Shown here one piece after another: positions 26,740 through 39,599 of a stretch of 64,000 nt of DNA. The stretch's first letter is position 1. Every line of letters begins with the position of its first letter. The DNA is from Adiantum capillus-veneris. Lineage: Eukaryota; Streptophyta; Polypodiopsida; Polypodiales; Pteridaceae. Under the pieces are notes generated by a model. It did no database searches. It was given only the letters and a program-made list of their open reading frames with translations, and had not been told where the DNA came from. Made by a program: the position numbers and the translations under genes. Location of the stretch: NCBI GenBank assembly GCA_014529385.2, contig CM043957.1, positions 85,503,881 through 85,567,880 on the forward strand. The letters run 5' to 3'.

Positions 26740-27229
26740 AGTAAACAAGGTTGGAGACTAATATGAGGGCAAAGAAGGCAACACCACTTTACCTATATAG
26801 TATGCTAGGGTTAAATATTTGGGAATCCTAGAGAGTGAAAGAAGGATTTCCATAGCCACCAAGAAAGTTTGGGAATCCTGGGAAAAACTAGCTATAAGAA
26901 AAACATGGATGAAAATTCAGCTTGCTGATGGGCATGTTGAAAGACCTATGGAATTATTCGAGGACTTGTAGTCAATTCTTATGATATTTACTACCAACAT
27001 ACCTTCACCATAGTGGATATGGGAAAGAAATCTAGCTATGATCATATTGGGGAGACCATTTATGCAACAATTACATATGCTTCAAGAATGGATATATAAT
27101 TACTGACACCTCAGGAAAGATGGATCAATTATGAGGACATCATATTGGAGAGTCCATTTATGCAACAATTACAAATGATTCAAGAATGAGTATATAGTTA
27201 TAGACACCTTAGGAAAGTGGATCAATTAT
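26740..27229 (+). pseudogene. Gypsy protease-region relic
   Basis: Plus-strand translation with stops gives YEGKEGNTTLPI, ATKKVWESWEKLAIRKTWMK and QLADGHVERPME, then a GRPFMQQL-like stretch. These track the better-preserved protease at 44790-45404 (YYKGEEGNTTFPVRYNDVE, ATKAVWESRRKPAIRQTRMK). The catalytic DSGA of that copy is not preserved here. A tandem duplication of about 97 bp (27045-27229, with 'ccatttatgcaacaattaca') lies at the end. Confidence 0.7.
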
Positions 27230-27585
27230 GAGAGAGTTGAGAGACATAGAGACAGCAAGACAAAAACAATGAGATAATTGCAACACAGATTCAACCCAAC
27301 ACTGAATTTTTTGAATATCCCAAATCATGTACAAGATGCAGTCAAAACCAACCCTCGATAGTTAACAAAAAAGAACATATCAAACCCTGGGTAGCAATAA
27401 AATCCTGAGCATTGGCACCCCAACACAGTTAATATCCATTGCCTGGCCCTCCAACCGATCATAAGTTCGGTTCTTGCATGTTGCATGCTCAAGCCATTGT
27501 TGGCGGCATGCACTCAAGTCTGCAATGATCACAAGCTGGCCTTGTACCAAGCATCGGAATCCACCCCTTTATGCTTGTGCCATGC
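27230..27585 (-). mobile_element. LTR-D copy 1, 3' part (minus orientation)
   Basis: Direct-repeat match to 32125-32475 ('cactgaattttttgaatatc', 'ggccctccaaccgatc.taag', 'ttgcatgctcaag'). The outermost ~55 bp of the LTR (present at 32070-32125) are missing. The LTR breaks off near 27585 and resumes near 29692. Confidence 0.85.
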
Positions 27586-27599
27586 ATTGTGTACAACAA

Positions 27600-27870
27600 C
27601 GAGACACTTGAAGCTGTTTAGAGATTTAAGTACCTTGGCCTTGAGGTTCTGGCCAATCACAAGTGGCATGAATGTGTTATGTGTCATTTGGAAGCGGGAA
27701 AGAGAGCATAGTATGCATTTGAGAACATGTGTAATGAAGAAAACATCAAGTGTTGGGTTCTCAAGAAGTACCTTGTTGACATATTGGTGACAACGGTTCT
27801 TCTGTATGGAGTTGAAGTGTGGGGTGGGAGCATCTCAAAGTCTACTTGGAGAGAGTTATAGAATGTCAAA
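27600..27870 (+). pseudogene. LINE-like reverse transcriptase C-terminal remnant
   Basis: Plus strand reads FKYLGLEVLANHKWHECVM-like sequence, LEAGKRA, YAFENMCNEENIKCWVLKKY and LVDILVTTVLLYGVEVWGGS with one or two stops. The KYLGL.......W.....C...K..A.......C....... and LLYGVEVWG pattern is typical of the region after the RT palm in non-LTR retrotransposons and related RTs. Short, broken, no endonuclease. Confidence 0.65.
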
Positions 27871-28033
27871 TCGCATCCATTCGGCTTAGCTCCCACTCCT
27901 TTGATGTGAGACGGGCGTTAGGGCAATGGAGAAGAGTTAAGTATGCTATTTCTTTGGCGTCTTGTGCATGTTACTCCTCTTGTAGTATGGCCGAGCTTTT
28001 TGGCATGAGAGAGAGAGAGTAACATTCGAAAGT

Positions 28034-28715
28034 ATGTGGCGATTATTTGTCGCATCCTTAGCAGTAGCAACTTGTTTAAAAAATATGGGATTTTGGTGCC
28101 ACATGGCGATGGGCTTAAAGAAAATAATGACAGGGTTTGAGGCTATCATAGGATTGCCACATATTGCAGGTGCCATTGATGGGATCCACATCCATCTCCA
28201 AGGGGAACCTGCAAAGGAATTTTATCCAGCATAGTATATTAGTAGGCATGGGTTTCCTAGCATCCTTCTATAAGGCATTGTAGACTCCAACACACTTTTT
28301 CTAGAGTGTAGCTTGCAAAGCTGCGGGAGGGTTCCATGACTCTTCTCACTTCAAGGAATGGACATTATATGGTCAACTCAAATATAGAGAAGTACTTGAT
28401 CAACCACTTCTGCACATTCAAGGGGAGAACATACAGCCTTATTTGATTGCAAAATCAGACTTTAAGGCTAGGACATTCTTGGTTGCCATTTCGCATGAAG
28501 GTTGGACAAATTTTACACAAAAAGCATGAGTTCAATAGGAAAATCTCAAAAGGGAGAGTACAAGTAGAGAATGGTTTTGGTCTTTTGAAGAATAGATGGA
28601 GGATTCTAAGAGAATTCAACATCGATCTTGCATTTGCTCTCACTATGGTAGGAGCATGTTGTTTGTTCCATAACTATGTGCAGCTCGAACGCGAAGCGCA
28701 ACCTCACGATTAGCA
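28034..28715 (+). pseudogene. PIF/Harbinger transposase remnant
   Basis: Plus strand. 28034-28234 encodes MTGFEAIIGLPHIAGAIDGI followed by HIHL, matching the first DDE aspartate region of PIF/Harbinger nucleases (GFP...GAIDGTH). 28447-28713 encodes FNRKISKGRVQVENGFGLLK and NRWRILREFNIDLAFA, then ACCLFHNYVQLE. This matches the region around the catalytic glutamate (..R...E..FG.LK.R...L) and the C..LHN motif. The part between is frame-broken. It lies inside the interrupted LTR-D. Confidence 0.85.
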
Positions 28716-29691
28716 AGATCCTTATCCTACTCCCAGAACCCTCTTCCCAATGAAGGCGGGAATCTTTCTCATCGTGATATGGCCTTGTGGATCAGAATTG
28801 CATTATTTTGGCACAGTACCCTGAGAGTTCAACAGGTAGGAGATCATGATATTGCAGGCTTAGTTTTGTTTGCCTAATCTCTAAGCTGGTATTTAAGAGC
28901 ATATTTTGTCACTCTTGATATTTTATAGATGTCCTTATTCGCCTTATCTAATGTCTTGAAGTTGCAACTTGAAGGTATTGTAGATGATTCAGAATGCGAC
29001 GATTGAGACCTTGCATGCACCTGGGTTCTTCTTGCATGCTACCTTTTTCTTTCCGAAGAGCATGTGATTTTATGTAGTGCGGGATTTTCAGATTCAGGTT
29101 TATTTTGTGACATCATGACATTCTGGTGGTATATTGTATTGCTAGGATTGTTGAAATTCTAGTGGTATTGTATGAGCAAGATTGCAAGTGTCGTGTTTAC
29201 ATTCACTTTTGCTGATGGTTCTTGCTCATGAAATTGCGATGCTCTTGTATGACATGCTCAACACATTGTATGACATAAAGAGGAAGCATATGTATTGGCA
29301 CAAATTGTTGTGTTCAGTGCGCTATTGTGTATTTGAATTGCTATGCTGAATTGGTCGCTAGATTGTGACAGGAGCAAATGTATCTGATAACATGAGAATT
29401 GGTATGTTGGTATGTTTTGTATGATCTACAATGTCAATATGTTCGCACTTTGCTCAATTTTGTTGAGTTTAACATTTTATGGCTTTGGCAATTTACAAAC
29501 GAACGGCTTGAATTGTTGATCTCATGTGCACAAAGATACGATCAAATGGAACATGGTTGACATCTCACCAAACGACAAATGAACGGATGCATGTGTGCAA
29601 GATGGTTATTCCATTCATAGTCATTTGTTTCACTTTTTTGAGAACAAAGAGCCGAACAAACGACTCATGTGCGCACTACATCTCTCATTAT
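28716..29691. other. Insert tail within LTR-D copy 1; no gene seen
   Basis: AT-rich sequence that belongs to the foreign insert, since the LTR homology stops at about 27585 and restarts at about 29692. No termini or target duplication resolved. Confidence 0.5.
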
Positions 29692-30289
29692 TGAATTCCT
29701 CTCAATAGCCTTATGTAGGCCATAGTGAACTTTCACACTTCTCCTTCAAGCTTTACATTCTTTTTCCCAATTCAGTATGGAGAAGAAAGAACGTATCCTC
29801 CTTTCCTTTATTTAACCGCTCCAAAGACTAAGCTTAGGCATGGACTTTTCCCTCTTCAAAAAGTTAGCGTAATGAGAAAAAAAAAACATGGTGGTTCTCT
29901 CCTCTTTCTTTTCGTTTTTTGCATACCTCGGTGACATCCCCCAAAAATAGGTCTTAACTTCTGCTTTTGATGAGCTGTCGTTGCCTTCTCATCTTTTTAA
30001 CCCAAGAAAAAAAAACTTTGGTCTTTATTGGGATATTGCATGAGCACACGCATGTGAATCCAATGGGGCTAATCATCATAAGCCACCCACCACTACCCGC
30101 CTTCCAAACCCCAAAGTTTCCATGCCACTACCATGTTCGGCATATCAATTGTGTTTTCAATAATATTTGCTCCTTATAACAAAAATCTCAATCGTCTCAG
30201 AGCTTAGCCGAAACAAACCTTTCCTTGCACATTGGCAAAAACATGTAACCTCTCTAAGTTTATCCTTATGGATGCGGAGCATCACGACA
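29692..30289 (-). mobile_element. LTR-D copy 1, 5' part (minus orientation)
   Basis: Direct-repeat match to 32697-33259 ('cttctccttcaagctttaca', 'ccaaagactaagcttaggca', 'gggacatcccccaaaaatag'-like, 'gcatcacgaca'). On the minus strand the LTR begins TGTCGTGATGC at 30289, immediately after the purine run aaaaggggtgga (30290-30301), the polypurine tract. Confidence 0.85.
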
Positions 30290-32069
30290 TCCACCCCTTT
30301 TGAACGTGCACATCCTTCGGTATTTGCCAACTTCATCAAATCTTGAAGGCCCTGTACCCAATGATTCCCCTACGTCGTGGCACATAGACATGCCCTGCCC
30401 AAAGCCATATATATCATTTATCCCTCTTGGATCAAAGGGAATGAGAAGAAACCTTCCAAACACTGGAAGCTTCTTAAAACCCTTTTGACATATGCGGTTG
30501 CAAAAATCCATATTGCTTGTGTACTCTAGAGTATTCACATAACAGAATGCCATAGCTTGACCCCAATACCATACAGCTGTGTTGAATTTGCTTCATTTCT
30601 TTTTTGTATCCACTCGGTTTAAGATTCATATGAGCACATAGCACTTGTATTCTTTGCAAAACATGGAAACTGTCTTGAATAAAGAGAAAACATCCAACAT
30701 TAATTGGGAACAGAATTTATCTTTTGACATGCACACAAGAGCAACTACTCTCGTCTGCTGCTGGCAACCATAAGATCCCTCATATAATCAATAATAAGGG
30801 GAATACAATAAAAATCCACATTGTGCATATCCTTTGAACAAGATAGCAACCATCTTTTGATAAATTTGATTGCTTTGCCACCTTGAAAGATGATAGGGGT
30901 CACCGTCTTCACCCCCTCTAGTTTTAAGATCTTGATGCACTTACTGGTATCCATTCCTTCATCATATACTTCAACACATGGAATCTCATCAATATTCTCT
31001 ACATCAATACAATTTTGAGCATCACTTACATATATAGACTTGTCTATGCATAAATCCTCTGCCTGATCTTCCTCAAAGATGTCAGTGCCTTCTGGAAGCC
31101 CATCCTTCTTTTGTAAAATTTGCATCCACTCTAAAAAGGAATTCCCATCATAAGGGTATCACCACATATTAACCACATGTATGTAAACCACATAGGAAAG
31201 AATCAATGATGCCATACTCATCTTGCTCAGCAGTATCATCACATGCATGCACTTCCTCCACAATATACATAGGCTCTTGGTCCTGTTCATATATCTCAGA
31301 TGATACATTCATGGTATCTTGTGCAGTTTCCACATCACGACAAGCATCTTCTTCTAGATTCAAAGACTTTTCACATACTTGTATACACTCCACATGCATA
31401 GTTTCCATTTGTGAGTTGATCATGTAATGGCACAACCATTAGCTTTAGGTTATTTTGAAAAAAAAAGCATTGATTTCAAATTTTGGCCCTTCAATGTGTG
31501 CAACATCTTCCAAATCATCTTGCTTTGCTACTAATTTTGCACAAACTTGTTTCCAGAATTCTTCGTAGTTTGGTGCTGATCATCGTATTCCATTTCCCTT
31601 ACCATATATTCATTACTAGTATGCAAAATCGTTTCTTTAAAATACTCCCAACAATTTGCATATCCCCTGGCAAGATCTTCATTATGTGCAAGCAAACTTG
31701 GAATAACCAACCATTCAAATGATTTCACCATAAGCTTCTATGGAACTTCACGTGCCCACATCTCCATATCATAACAGGAAGGTATCCCATCACATCATAG
31801 CACTTGAACATATTGCACTTAGCGTACACAACAGCTAACGCCTCTTCCATAGCACCCTCTAATTTTTGTTGCTTTGATTCTTGTACCCTTGCATTGATTG
31901 AAAACGCATCATTTGCATCAACTTTGTAAAGTCCAATGTATTTTGTACCTCTTCAGAGAAGTATGTATGACTAATTTTTGAAAGTTTTTGTAAAGCCTCT
32001 TGCATCCCCTGCTACGGCTCCATCTTCACTCTCTCAATCCAATCAATTTCGCGTCGGGCTCACTAAAAA
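30290..32069 (-). mobile_element. Internal region of LTR-D element (non-autonomous)
   Basis: Only about 1.78 kb between LTRs. The minus-strand order is possible primer region just after the LTR (tttttagtgagcccgacgcg), frames at 32040-31740 (broken), 31731-31531, 31435-31169 and 31125-30745, then the polypurine tract. The frames are acidic (EEDQAEDLCIDKSIYV, EYDDQHQTTK) and show none of protease, RT, RNase H or integrase motifs. This fits a small non-autonomous LTR retrotransposon that depended on another element. The tRNA used as primer was not identified. Confidence 0.7.
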
Positions 32070-33259
32070 TGTTAGAGTGTGCGGTTCTCTAGGGCTGACC
32101 GAGAAAGCGCTAGGCTTTTGGCTGTGAGAGAGCTGAGAGAGATAGAGACAACAAGACAGAAACAATAAAAAAATTGCAACGCAGATTCAACCCCACACTG
32201 AATTTTTTGAATATCCTAAATCATGTACAAGGTGCGACCGAAATTGACTCTCGATAGTCACCCAAAAAATACATATCAAACCCTAGGTAACAATAAACTG
32301 AGCACTAGCACCCCAACATGGTGAATATCTGTTGCTTGGCCCTCCAACCGATCGTAAGTTTGGTTCTTGCCCGTTGCATGCTCAAGGCGTCGTTGGTGGC
32401 ATGCACCCAAGTCCACAATGATCACAAACTGACCCTGTACCAAGTACTAAAATCAGTCCTTTGCACCTATGCTCGCCCAAATCCTTCCCTACTTCGTTGA
32501 CACACGAATTAATTCCTCTCTATAAGAGATTACCAAGCCTCCGATGAGACTCAGAAAGAATTTTTGAGGTAATTTTTTTTTCCCACTCTTCTGCTTTATC
32601 TTCTTCTTTGCCTTCTTGATCAAGGGACAAAAACATCCACATAGAAAGTCTCTCGGCAAAACAAAAAGTCCTCTCTTTTTTCTTCATAGGAAAATCCTTC
32701 TCCTTCAAGCTTTACATTCTTTTCCCCAATTTAGCACGGAGAAGAAAAACTTCTTTCACCCTCCAAAGACTAAGCTTAGGCATGGACTTTCCCTCTTTAT
32801 CCTCTTCGAAAAGTTAGGTAACCGTACAAAAAAAAAAAGGTGGTTCTCTCCTCTTTCTTTCTGTTTTTTGCATACCTCCGGGACATCCCCCAAAAATAGT
32901 TTTTTAACTTCTGCTTTTGACAAGCCGTCTTTGTCTTCTCAAGTTATCTATTTAACCCAAGAAAAAAAAAACTTTGGCCTTTATTGGGATGTTGCAGGGG
33001 CACGCATGTGAATCCAATTGGTGATCATCATAAGTTACCAGCCACTACCCTCCTTTCAAACCCCAAAAGTTTTTGTGCCACTACCATGCTTGGCATATCA
33101 ATTTTGTTTTTGATAATATTTGCTCCAAATATTCTTGTTTTGTATCTTCTAACAAAAATCTCAATCCTCTCAGAGCTAAGCTGAAACACACCTTTCCTTG
33201 AACATTGGCAAAAACAGGTATCCTCTCCGAGTTTCTCATGGATGCAAAGCATCACGACA
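32070..33259 (-). mobile_element. LTR-D copy 2, complete (1190 bp)
   Basis: Plus-strand limits TGTTAGAGTG (32070) and CATCACGACA (33259). On the minus strand this reads TGTCGTGATG...CACTCTAACA, so it has TGT/ACA ends. It aligns end to end with the split copy at 27230-30289 and is the 5' LTR of the minus-oriented element. Confidence 0.85.
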
Positions 33260-34100
33260 CCACGATCGAACGTTTGTAGCATAGCTATCTGACACCAACA
33301 TAATATGTCAATAATCAGAGATGTGACTCGGATGGGGCATGGAGACTCTTTCAGAGTGTAAACCTCAAAAAGTGAACCTAACAAGCTAACTAATCAACAC
33401 AACAAGCAAACCCTTACTCTTTGATCTAAAAACCCGCCTATGTCCTATCTTGCCGCTCTAGGTCATCATGCCATTTCATCGACCAAATGAACTCGGATAG
33501 CAACAAAAATTTAGGAGAAGCTATATTAGATCTAGAGGCACTAATATACTAATTATGAAGGTCATCCAAAAAGGTACAAAAATCCCAATCCATCATGGTC
33601 CAAGTAATGAAAACTGTAATAGTAAAATTTTGATAGGTCGCCCTAAGGTTTAACAATACTCCCCTATGGTCAAAATATAAAAAAAAACCATTTAGTCACT
33701 CAAATGTGTAGATATAGCTCACAGACACGTAGTCAGAAACCACAACAAAAATGAAAATGACTATACTTAAAGGAAAGAACAAGAGACAAGAAACACAATG
33801 CACTTTACAAAATCAAATTCTAATCACTAGATCTTGAGAAAATCTGATCACAAGTTGCTGTTGAGTAGTCGTTACAGTCGTACTTACAAAGCTCTTAAAA
33901 AACTTGAGATAATTTTACAATAGTTGTGTTCAAACTAAAGCTATTGAGCTTTATACCTAGGGCTTCTCAAATGGCCTATGGTTGCCAGCTCATATGGCTT
34001 TGGGCTCATGATGAAAGAATACAACTCGAAGTGTGCATCATTCGACTTAAAATAATAAGGACTCTTTTACAAGAATTTTCCAAAAAAATAGAATAGATTA
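33260..34100. other. No recognisable features
   Basis: Flank of the LTR-D element; AT-rich, no motif seen. Confidence 0.5.
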
Positions 34101-35869
34101 CATCAAAATTTGAGGCTTGGGCAAGGTGTGGTCCGCTAGGAGGGCACTCGTCAAACGCATCAAATTAGAGGGAGGGCCACCATCTCATGAACAAAGTTCT
34201 TGATGAGCTCATCTGGTTTGATAATTAGAAGTGCCACCGACTCGAGCACTTTAAGCACATATCTCATGCACTCTTTATGGGATCCCTCTGGCATGTCTAC
34301 TATCTAGCTCTTGACCTCATCTCTAGCATCTATATGCCCTTTCTCTTCTTTGATGTCCCCGACACATCTCCCCTAGATGAGATTCTTGGAAGGTCCATTG
34401 GGGGTATGTCTGTGCTTTCAAATTGTATTAGCTACTGGGTACGAGTGATGTGAATAAATTTTTTTGCTTGCAGAGTACTGATTTCCAATGATTTGGCTTG
34501 TAATTCCCTTGTGTGCATCTCTGCTTGGCTAGTGAGATCATCTTGTGCATTGGCCAGATGTTCTTTGAGTTCCGTAATCTCGTGCTATCTCTCAGAGTTA
34601 GTTGCTAGCAATCTGGTCATGAGTAGTTGCCGGTGCATTGTGCAATGTGCATGGGCACAAACATCGTGTCTATGCAAGGCCATGTAATGTAGCCCTATCA
34701 TGCCAATGGAAGAGATGCATGGGGCAACAATATGCTATGTAAGATGCAGGTATTGAACATTTTGTTTAGTGGATTTTGCTGACAATGCTTTACCTTGACT
34801 ATGTGGTCCAAATAAAAGCATTTGGAGATGGTGTGCTCTTTCTTTGATGGTTGGGTTGTTGAGTAACGTTGGCATGATTTTTGTGGTTGGTGTCTTCTTA
34901 GGTACCCACTGGGCCACTTGTACTTTGGTTGTTGATATGGGTGATTTGATTATTGACTGGATTGCTTTTGCCTTCATTGCAAGGTTGTCGTTATTAGTTT
35001 GGGTCGGTGAGATTGGTTTCCCTTCGATATTCATTAATACTTGGGTTGGATAGTTTTAGGTTTTGATGGTGGTTTGGGTTGCCATTTCCAAGTAGAAGTA
35101 CATTGAGGTTATTGAAATTTAGCTAGTTGTTGCTGCTGCTTTGTTGTGCTAACCACTGGTGGGGTTGTTGGCTTTGGTAACCAGATTTGCTTCGGCCTGT
35201 TTTCCATGATGGATTTCTTTACCCATATCTGTCTTGTAGCTTGTTTGTTGAATGTTTGTGCATGTGTAGGTGTCATTACTGGCTATTTTTTGCATTTATG
35301 GTCTATATTTCATAAACATGATCACTTTGTGCCAAAGGAGTGGCATAAGAGGTTTCATTAAGTGTGAAGTTTAAAGTGTTCTCTTGTCAATCCAAAATTG
35401 ATTTGTAAGTGCACATCCATGATACACCTAGGATGATTGCTTCATTAAGATCTATGTTTGCCATTACATGAAATTGGTGTGGGCACTGATGGCCATTGAT
35501 GTTGATTAACACCATTCACTTGACCTAAACTGACCATCGTCCCTTGGTTTGTAGCTTTGAGCTCAATTTGATTTGTCACTTATTGTACATCTGACATCTT
35601 TAGGTATGTAGAGTACTTCATGGCTCATGGCGCCATTGGATCATGCTCCAATGTCCACAAATACTCGTTCATTTGATCCACTTGCAAGTTGTATATGGAT
35701 GCATACATCCATACCTCCAAGCCAATTTGGCTTGGTCTGAATTGCTTCAATAAGAAGAGGTGGTGTTGCAAGTTGCTGAAATTAGATGTTGTCTTGTCAT
35801 TGTTTGGGCTTTAAAATTAGCAAGTTTGCTTCCTCCTAAGCTTGTGCTTGATTAGCATGGCATTTTTCT
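34101..35869 (-). pseudogene. Degenerate retroelement with retropepsin-like segment
   Basis: Minus strand with many stops. About 35690-35300 gives NERVFVDIGA (DTGA-like), MSHEVLYIPK, then DLNEAIILGVSWMCTYKSIL, a retropepsin plus the conserved ILG.SW strand. Downstream frames (35034-34735, KPISPTQTNNDN..., and a helical segment near 34300-34150) are not recognised. The order relative to the integrase piece upstream (35870-37147) is not that of one intact element, so two fragments are probably joined. Confidence 0.45.
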
Positions 35870-37760
35870 TTCTTTCTACTACTTTGTGGATATTTTCTAG
35901 CATTTTCATGGTTAGTGGTAGATGATATTTATTCAACCTCTATCCATTAATCCAGTTGGATGTCTCTTCTCCCTCTAATGTCGCGAGTTTGATGGCTCCA
36001 CTGGATGATATGTCATTAATCACAAATGGGCCATTTTCTCGCTTTTTTTTAAAATTTTCAGAGTGTTGTTTTAAGGTCTAGACTAATATGTAGTCACCCT
36101 TTTTAAACTCCTTGTTGATCACATGTTGATCTTGGAGCTCCTTCATGCAATGTTTTTGTACATAGATTCCAATGACAACTCATAAGCATATTTTATCTAG
36201 CCTTTTTAGTTTGTTTACCCTTGCTTACAGCTTGTGGCCCGTTCACTTTAAGTCCTTGGCTACTCAAGGTGTAGGAATCAAGAATTCTATAGGCAATATA
36301 GCATTAAGTCCGAACTCCATATTAAAAGGTGTCATATCGATTGCTCTTTTGTAAGGAACTCAATATGCCCAAAGAGTTGAATGTAACTTCTGGTCCCAGC
36401 CAACTCTTGGCTCACTTACTATCTTTGTGAGCGCCGTGCGCAGGATTTTTTTTGTGCCTTTTGCCTGTCCATTAGCTTGAGGGTGATATGGTGCTGATTT
36501 GCGATGAGTTACCATAAACTCACCCAACAAGAATTCAATCACTTCATTCAGGAAGTGAATCCATCTGTCGCTCACTATTTTGATCAAAAGCCCATATCTT
36601 GTAAATACATTTTTGTACAAGAAATGCATTGTCATTTTTGCATCGTTTTTTTGTGTCACTTTGACTTCAACCCGTTTGGTTAGATAGTTTGTGGCCACAA
36701 TTATATATTGAGCATGTGTTCGATATGCAAGAGGTGCAATTGGTCCAACAAAGTCAATGTCCCACTTGGCAAAGGCCCTTGCTCCCATCATAGGTCGTAA
36801 AGACATTTTGTCTCTCTGCATAGGTGATTTTGTGCATTGACAGTCCTCACAACTCCTCACATATACTTCTGCATCATGAACAAGGTTGGCTACCAAATTC
36901 TTGCAGTAAGGATTGCTTTTGCAATTTTATTTGCAGAAAAATATTCACCTGCATGTATAGCATAACATTGCTTAAGAATTGAAATATATTCGTCGTTTGT
37001 GGTGCACATTTGTAATTGACTATCCTTTCCTCTCTTGTAGAGGTGATCTTCTATCAACATGTAGACGCTCTTTGATTTGACGTGAATGTATTTTATTCTC
37101 GATCTACTCAACCCCTTTGGTAAGATTCCTTTGGTCAGGTAATCCACAATGTACGAGCTCCACTTAGGTGTTACTGATACTCAGAACAGTGTTACTTGTT
37201 CTACAGGTGCTCGAGTTGCACAAATATCACATGAACTAGAGTAGTCATGAACACTGCTCTACATTCCAGGCTAGTAAACACCAAGTCATATCAATCTAGA
37301 TGAAATGTTTGCGCTTTGCCATTGTGAATTCTTGTAGTTTGAACATAACTTGGCTCAAGTAAACATTTCTCTCGGTTGGATCTATGCATAGCCTCAATAG
37401 TCCGTCAGTTTGTTGCTTGTATAACCTTCTAGGTATTAGCATTAGTGCTACTGTCTGCTCAATGATGGATGGTTTTTTTTTTCAATATGTAGTGAACCAA
37501 TGGTGAGAAAATATATAAAATGTTTGCTCCACCTTGGTACCATTTCAATATTGAAAACATAAGAGTGTGGCAAGTCATGATCTACTCCCTTGGGTACTTC
37601 TCCATGGGTTAATCTAGACAAATGATCATCCCTCTTATGTGTGGTGCCTTTTTTGACTACCACAGTGAAATTCTACTCAAGCAATATGATAAACCATTGA
37701 AAAATACGTCCTGTATTGTAGGGTTTATTTACCAAGTATAATAGTGCTTGATGATCCACA
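35870..37760 (-). pseudogene. Gypsy-2: RNase H end, two zinc-finger modules, integrase
   Basis: Minus strand in several frames. 37760-37448 is the RNase H end (HQALLYLVNKP, KKGTTHKRDDHLSRL). Then a degraded H2C2-like module (..RKHF...SSSCDICATRAP) at about 37340-37200, linker PKWSSYIVDYL, and a second H2C2 module (ILKQCYAIHAGEYF..SCEDCQ; the second His has become Tyr). 36896-36360 is the integrase core: WDIDFVGP and IVSDRWIHFLN carry two aspartates, but the catalytic Glu site reads ANGQAKGTKK, a Glu-to-Lys change. The tail continues broken to about 35870 (KKGDYIL, NGPFVINDIS). Two modules in a row are also seen in Gypsy-4. Confidence 0.8.
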
Positions 37761-37769
37761 AAGAGCACA

Positions 37770-38900
37770 AACTTGTTCGTGAAAAGGTAGTGTCTGACAT
37801 TTTTCATAGCGTCTGCATAGATTCAACATTGCACACACATGTGTGGCTCTCCAATTTGGCCCAAAATTTGACCAACATAGGTCAAAAATCAAATCATCAA
37901 ATTAAGCACAAATTAGCACAATTAACTTGATTAGAGTGACGATTCCGCCTCTTATAAGCAGATAAAACATACATAACACTTATAATTAGCGGTAATGTTA
38001 GTAAATTTAGCATGGAATTAGTGTATATTATCATGAATTAATTCGAATTAGCATGAAAATGAAGTGAAATTAGTAAGAGTTAGTGTAAGATTAGTAGAAT
38101 TATAAGTGAAATGGTTCTTTTTGGGGTGAATTAACTCAAAATCATGCCATACATATATCCAATTAAACCACACTGAGCTACACACACTCAAAATCCTACA
38201 CAATTAGAAGAAATTTGTGATGAAATTAATCTTACCAAAGCATACTCTACTCCTCTAGCTTACGCTACCGCTCCCCAACAACAATGCCAAATGTAGGAGG
38301 TAGTCATAGCATAGACCAACTTCGACAATTTTATCAATCCGAACAGAGCATCACCTAGCTAGGGCATGGAAAGATCACACAATGAAGTGTGAGAGCTTCA
38401 TCAAACACAATGAGTAAGAGGATTCAAGAGAATGATTTTCCAATGCAAATAGAGATTAGCCATGAACCACCAACTAACTCTAATCACATCCTAATCATCA
38501 ATCAAACATCACCTACACACATCAAGCCCATCAAAGTCCCACTTGCTAATGGAATGAATCTCAAAGCACCCTCTTGACAAGAACACACTAATTGCATTGG
38601 TGTTGGCATCCTCAATCATCACATGCCAACGAAGGTGCTTGATCAAAAGATTCACACACAAGGGTGAATAATACTTGAGTCTCATTAAACCTAATGTACA
38701 TATGAGCACACAATAGGGCACATACTCTAATCACAAGATCAAGAGTGCACACAGACTTTACTAATCAACCTAATTAGAGATGCTAAATATAACAAATTGA
38801 GGACTCATAGAATGTTAGGAGTCATTCATCAAAGCAAGAAGTCATTACCACACCCAAATCTAGAATAATGAGAGGGTAAAACTACTTCATGACATTTAAT
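37770..38900. other. No gene recognised
   Basis: AT-rich sequence between two element fragments, with repeated ttagtg/ttagca words at 37930-38110. Small open frames have no known motif. Confidence 0.5.
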
Positions 38901-38919
38901 ATAGAAGAAACAAGAGTAA

Positions 38920-39200
38920 TTTGGGTGTTGGACAAGACACTGCCAACATCATCTACACTAACAGTTAGAGTGCATTGGCAATTTCCAGGAACCCAATTTT
39001 TCATGCTCGCACAAAGCACATTAAGGTGCATTACCACTATGTCAGAGATAGAGACTCTTAGTTGCTGGTGGAGAGATCATCTTGGCTTATGTCCTGATAC
39101 AGGGCATCCTTGTAGATCTATTCACAAAGGCATTGCCTCATGAGAAGTTTGAATCTTTTTGCAAAGCTTTGGGCGTACTCCCCTTTGTGGATTGATCCTG
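38920..39200 (+). pseudogene. Ty1-copia RNase H C-terminal relic
   Basis: Plus-strand translation, with frame breaks, gives IYTN.QSALAISRNPIFHART, KHIKVHYHYVRDR, then DLFTKALPHEKFESFCKALG. This is the canonical C-terminal end of copia pol (SA..L..NPV.H.RTKHI.....F.R / D.LTK.L). Only about 280 bp remain. Confidence 0.75.
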
Positions 39201-39599
39201 TCCTTAGGGCATGGCACTTCCCTTTACACTAGGTTCAAGCTCTCCTTCACCACATCACTCCCATGGGGATACATATGTGGTAGTGATGTGTGTGAACACA
39301 CTTTGGATCGTCGGGGAATTTCCCCCCCTCACAAGGAGGTTTTCCCCCCCATGCATTGTATATACACCCATCCTTCTAGGGCTAACTTATCTTTCATTTG
39401 TGCACTAAGCAATGCACTCTCTGTTGTGTGCCTTGAGCTTCATCATCTTCTCCAAGTTGTGTGTGTTTCCCTGGCAACCCTATTTCCAATAAATTTCCCT
39501 ATCCCTTTGGTATATCAACACTTATTATTAGGGGATGTTTGGTTTTTTTTGGCTCCATTAGAGCTTGAGCTATCTTTATGAGCCATTTACACATTTCTA
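39201..39599. other. Copia 3' flank; no gene
   Basis: Follows the copia relic and ends where the minus-strand Gypsy-3 RT fragment begins. It gives a 140-codon open plus frame without motifs. Confidence 0.45.

Noticed and set aside
38389-38577. 62-codon plus frame between retroelement fragments
   Set aside because: No motif and no supporting context.
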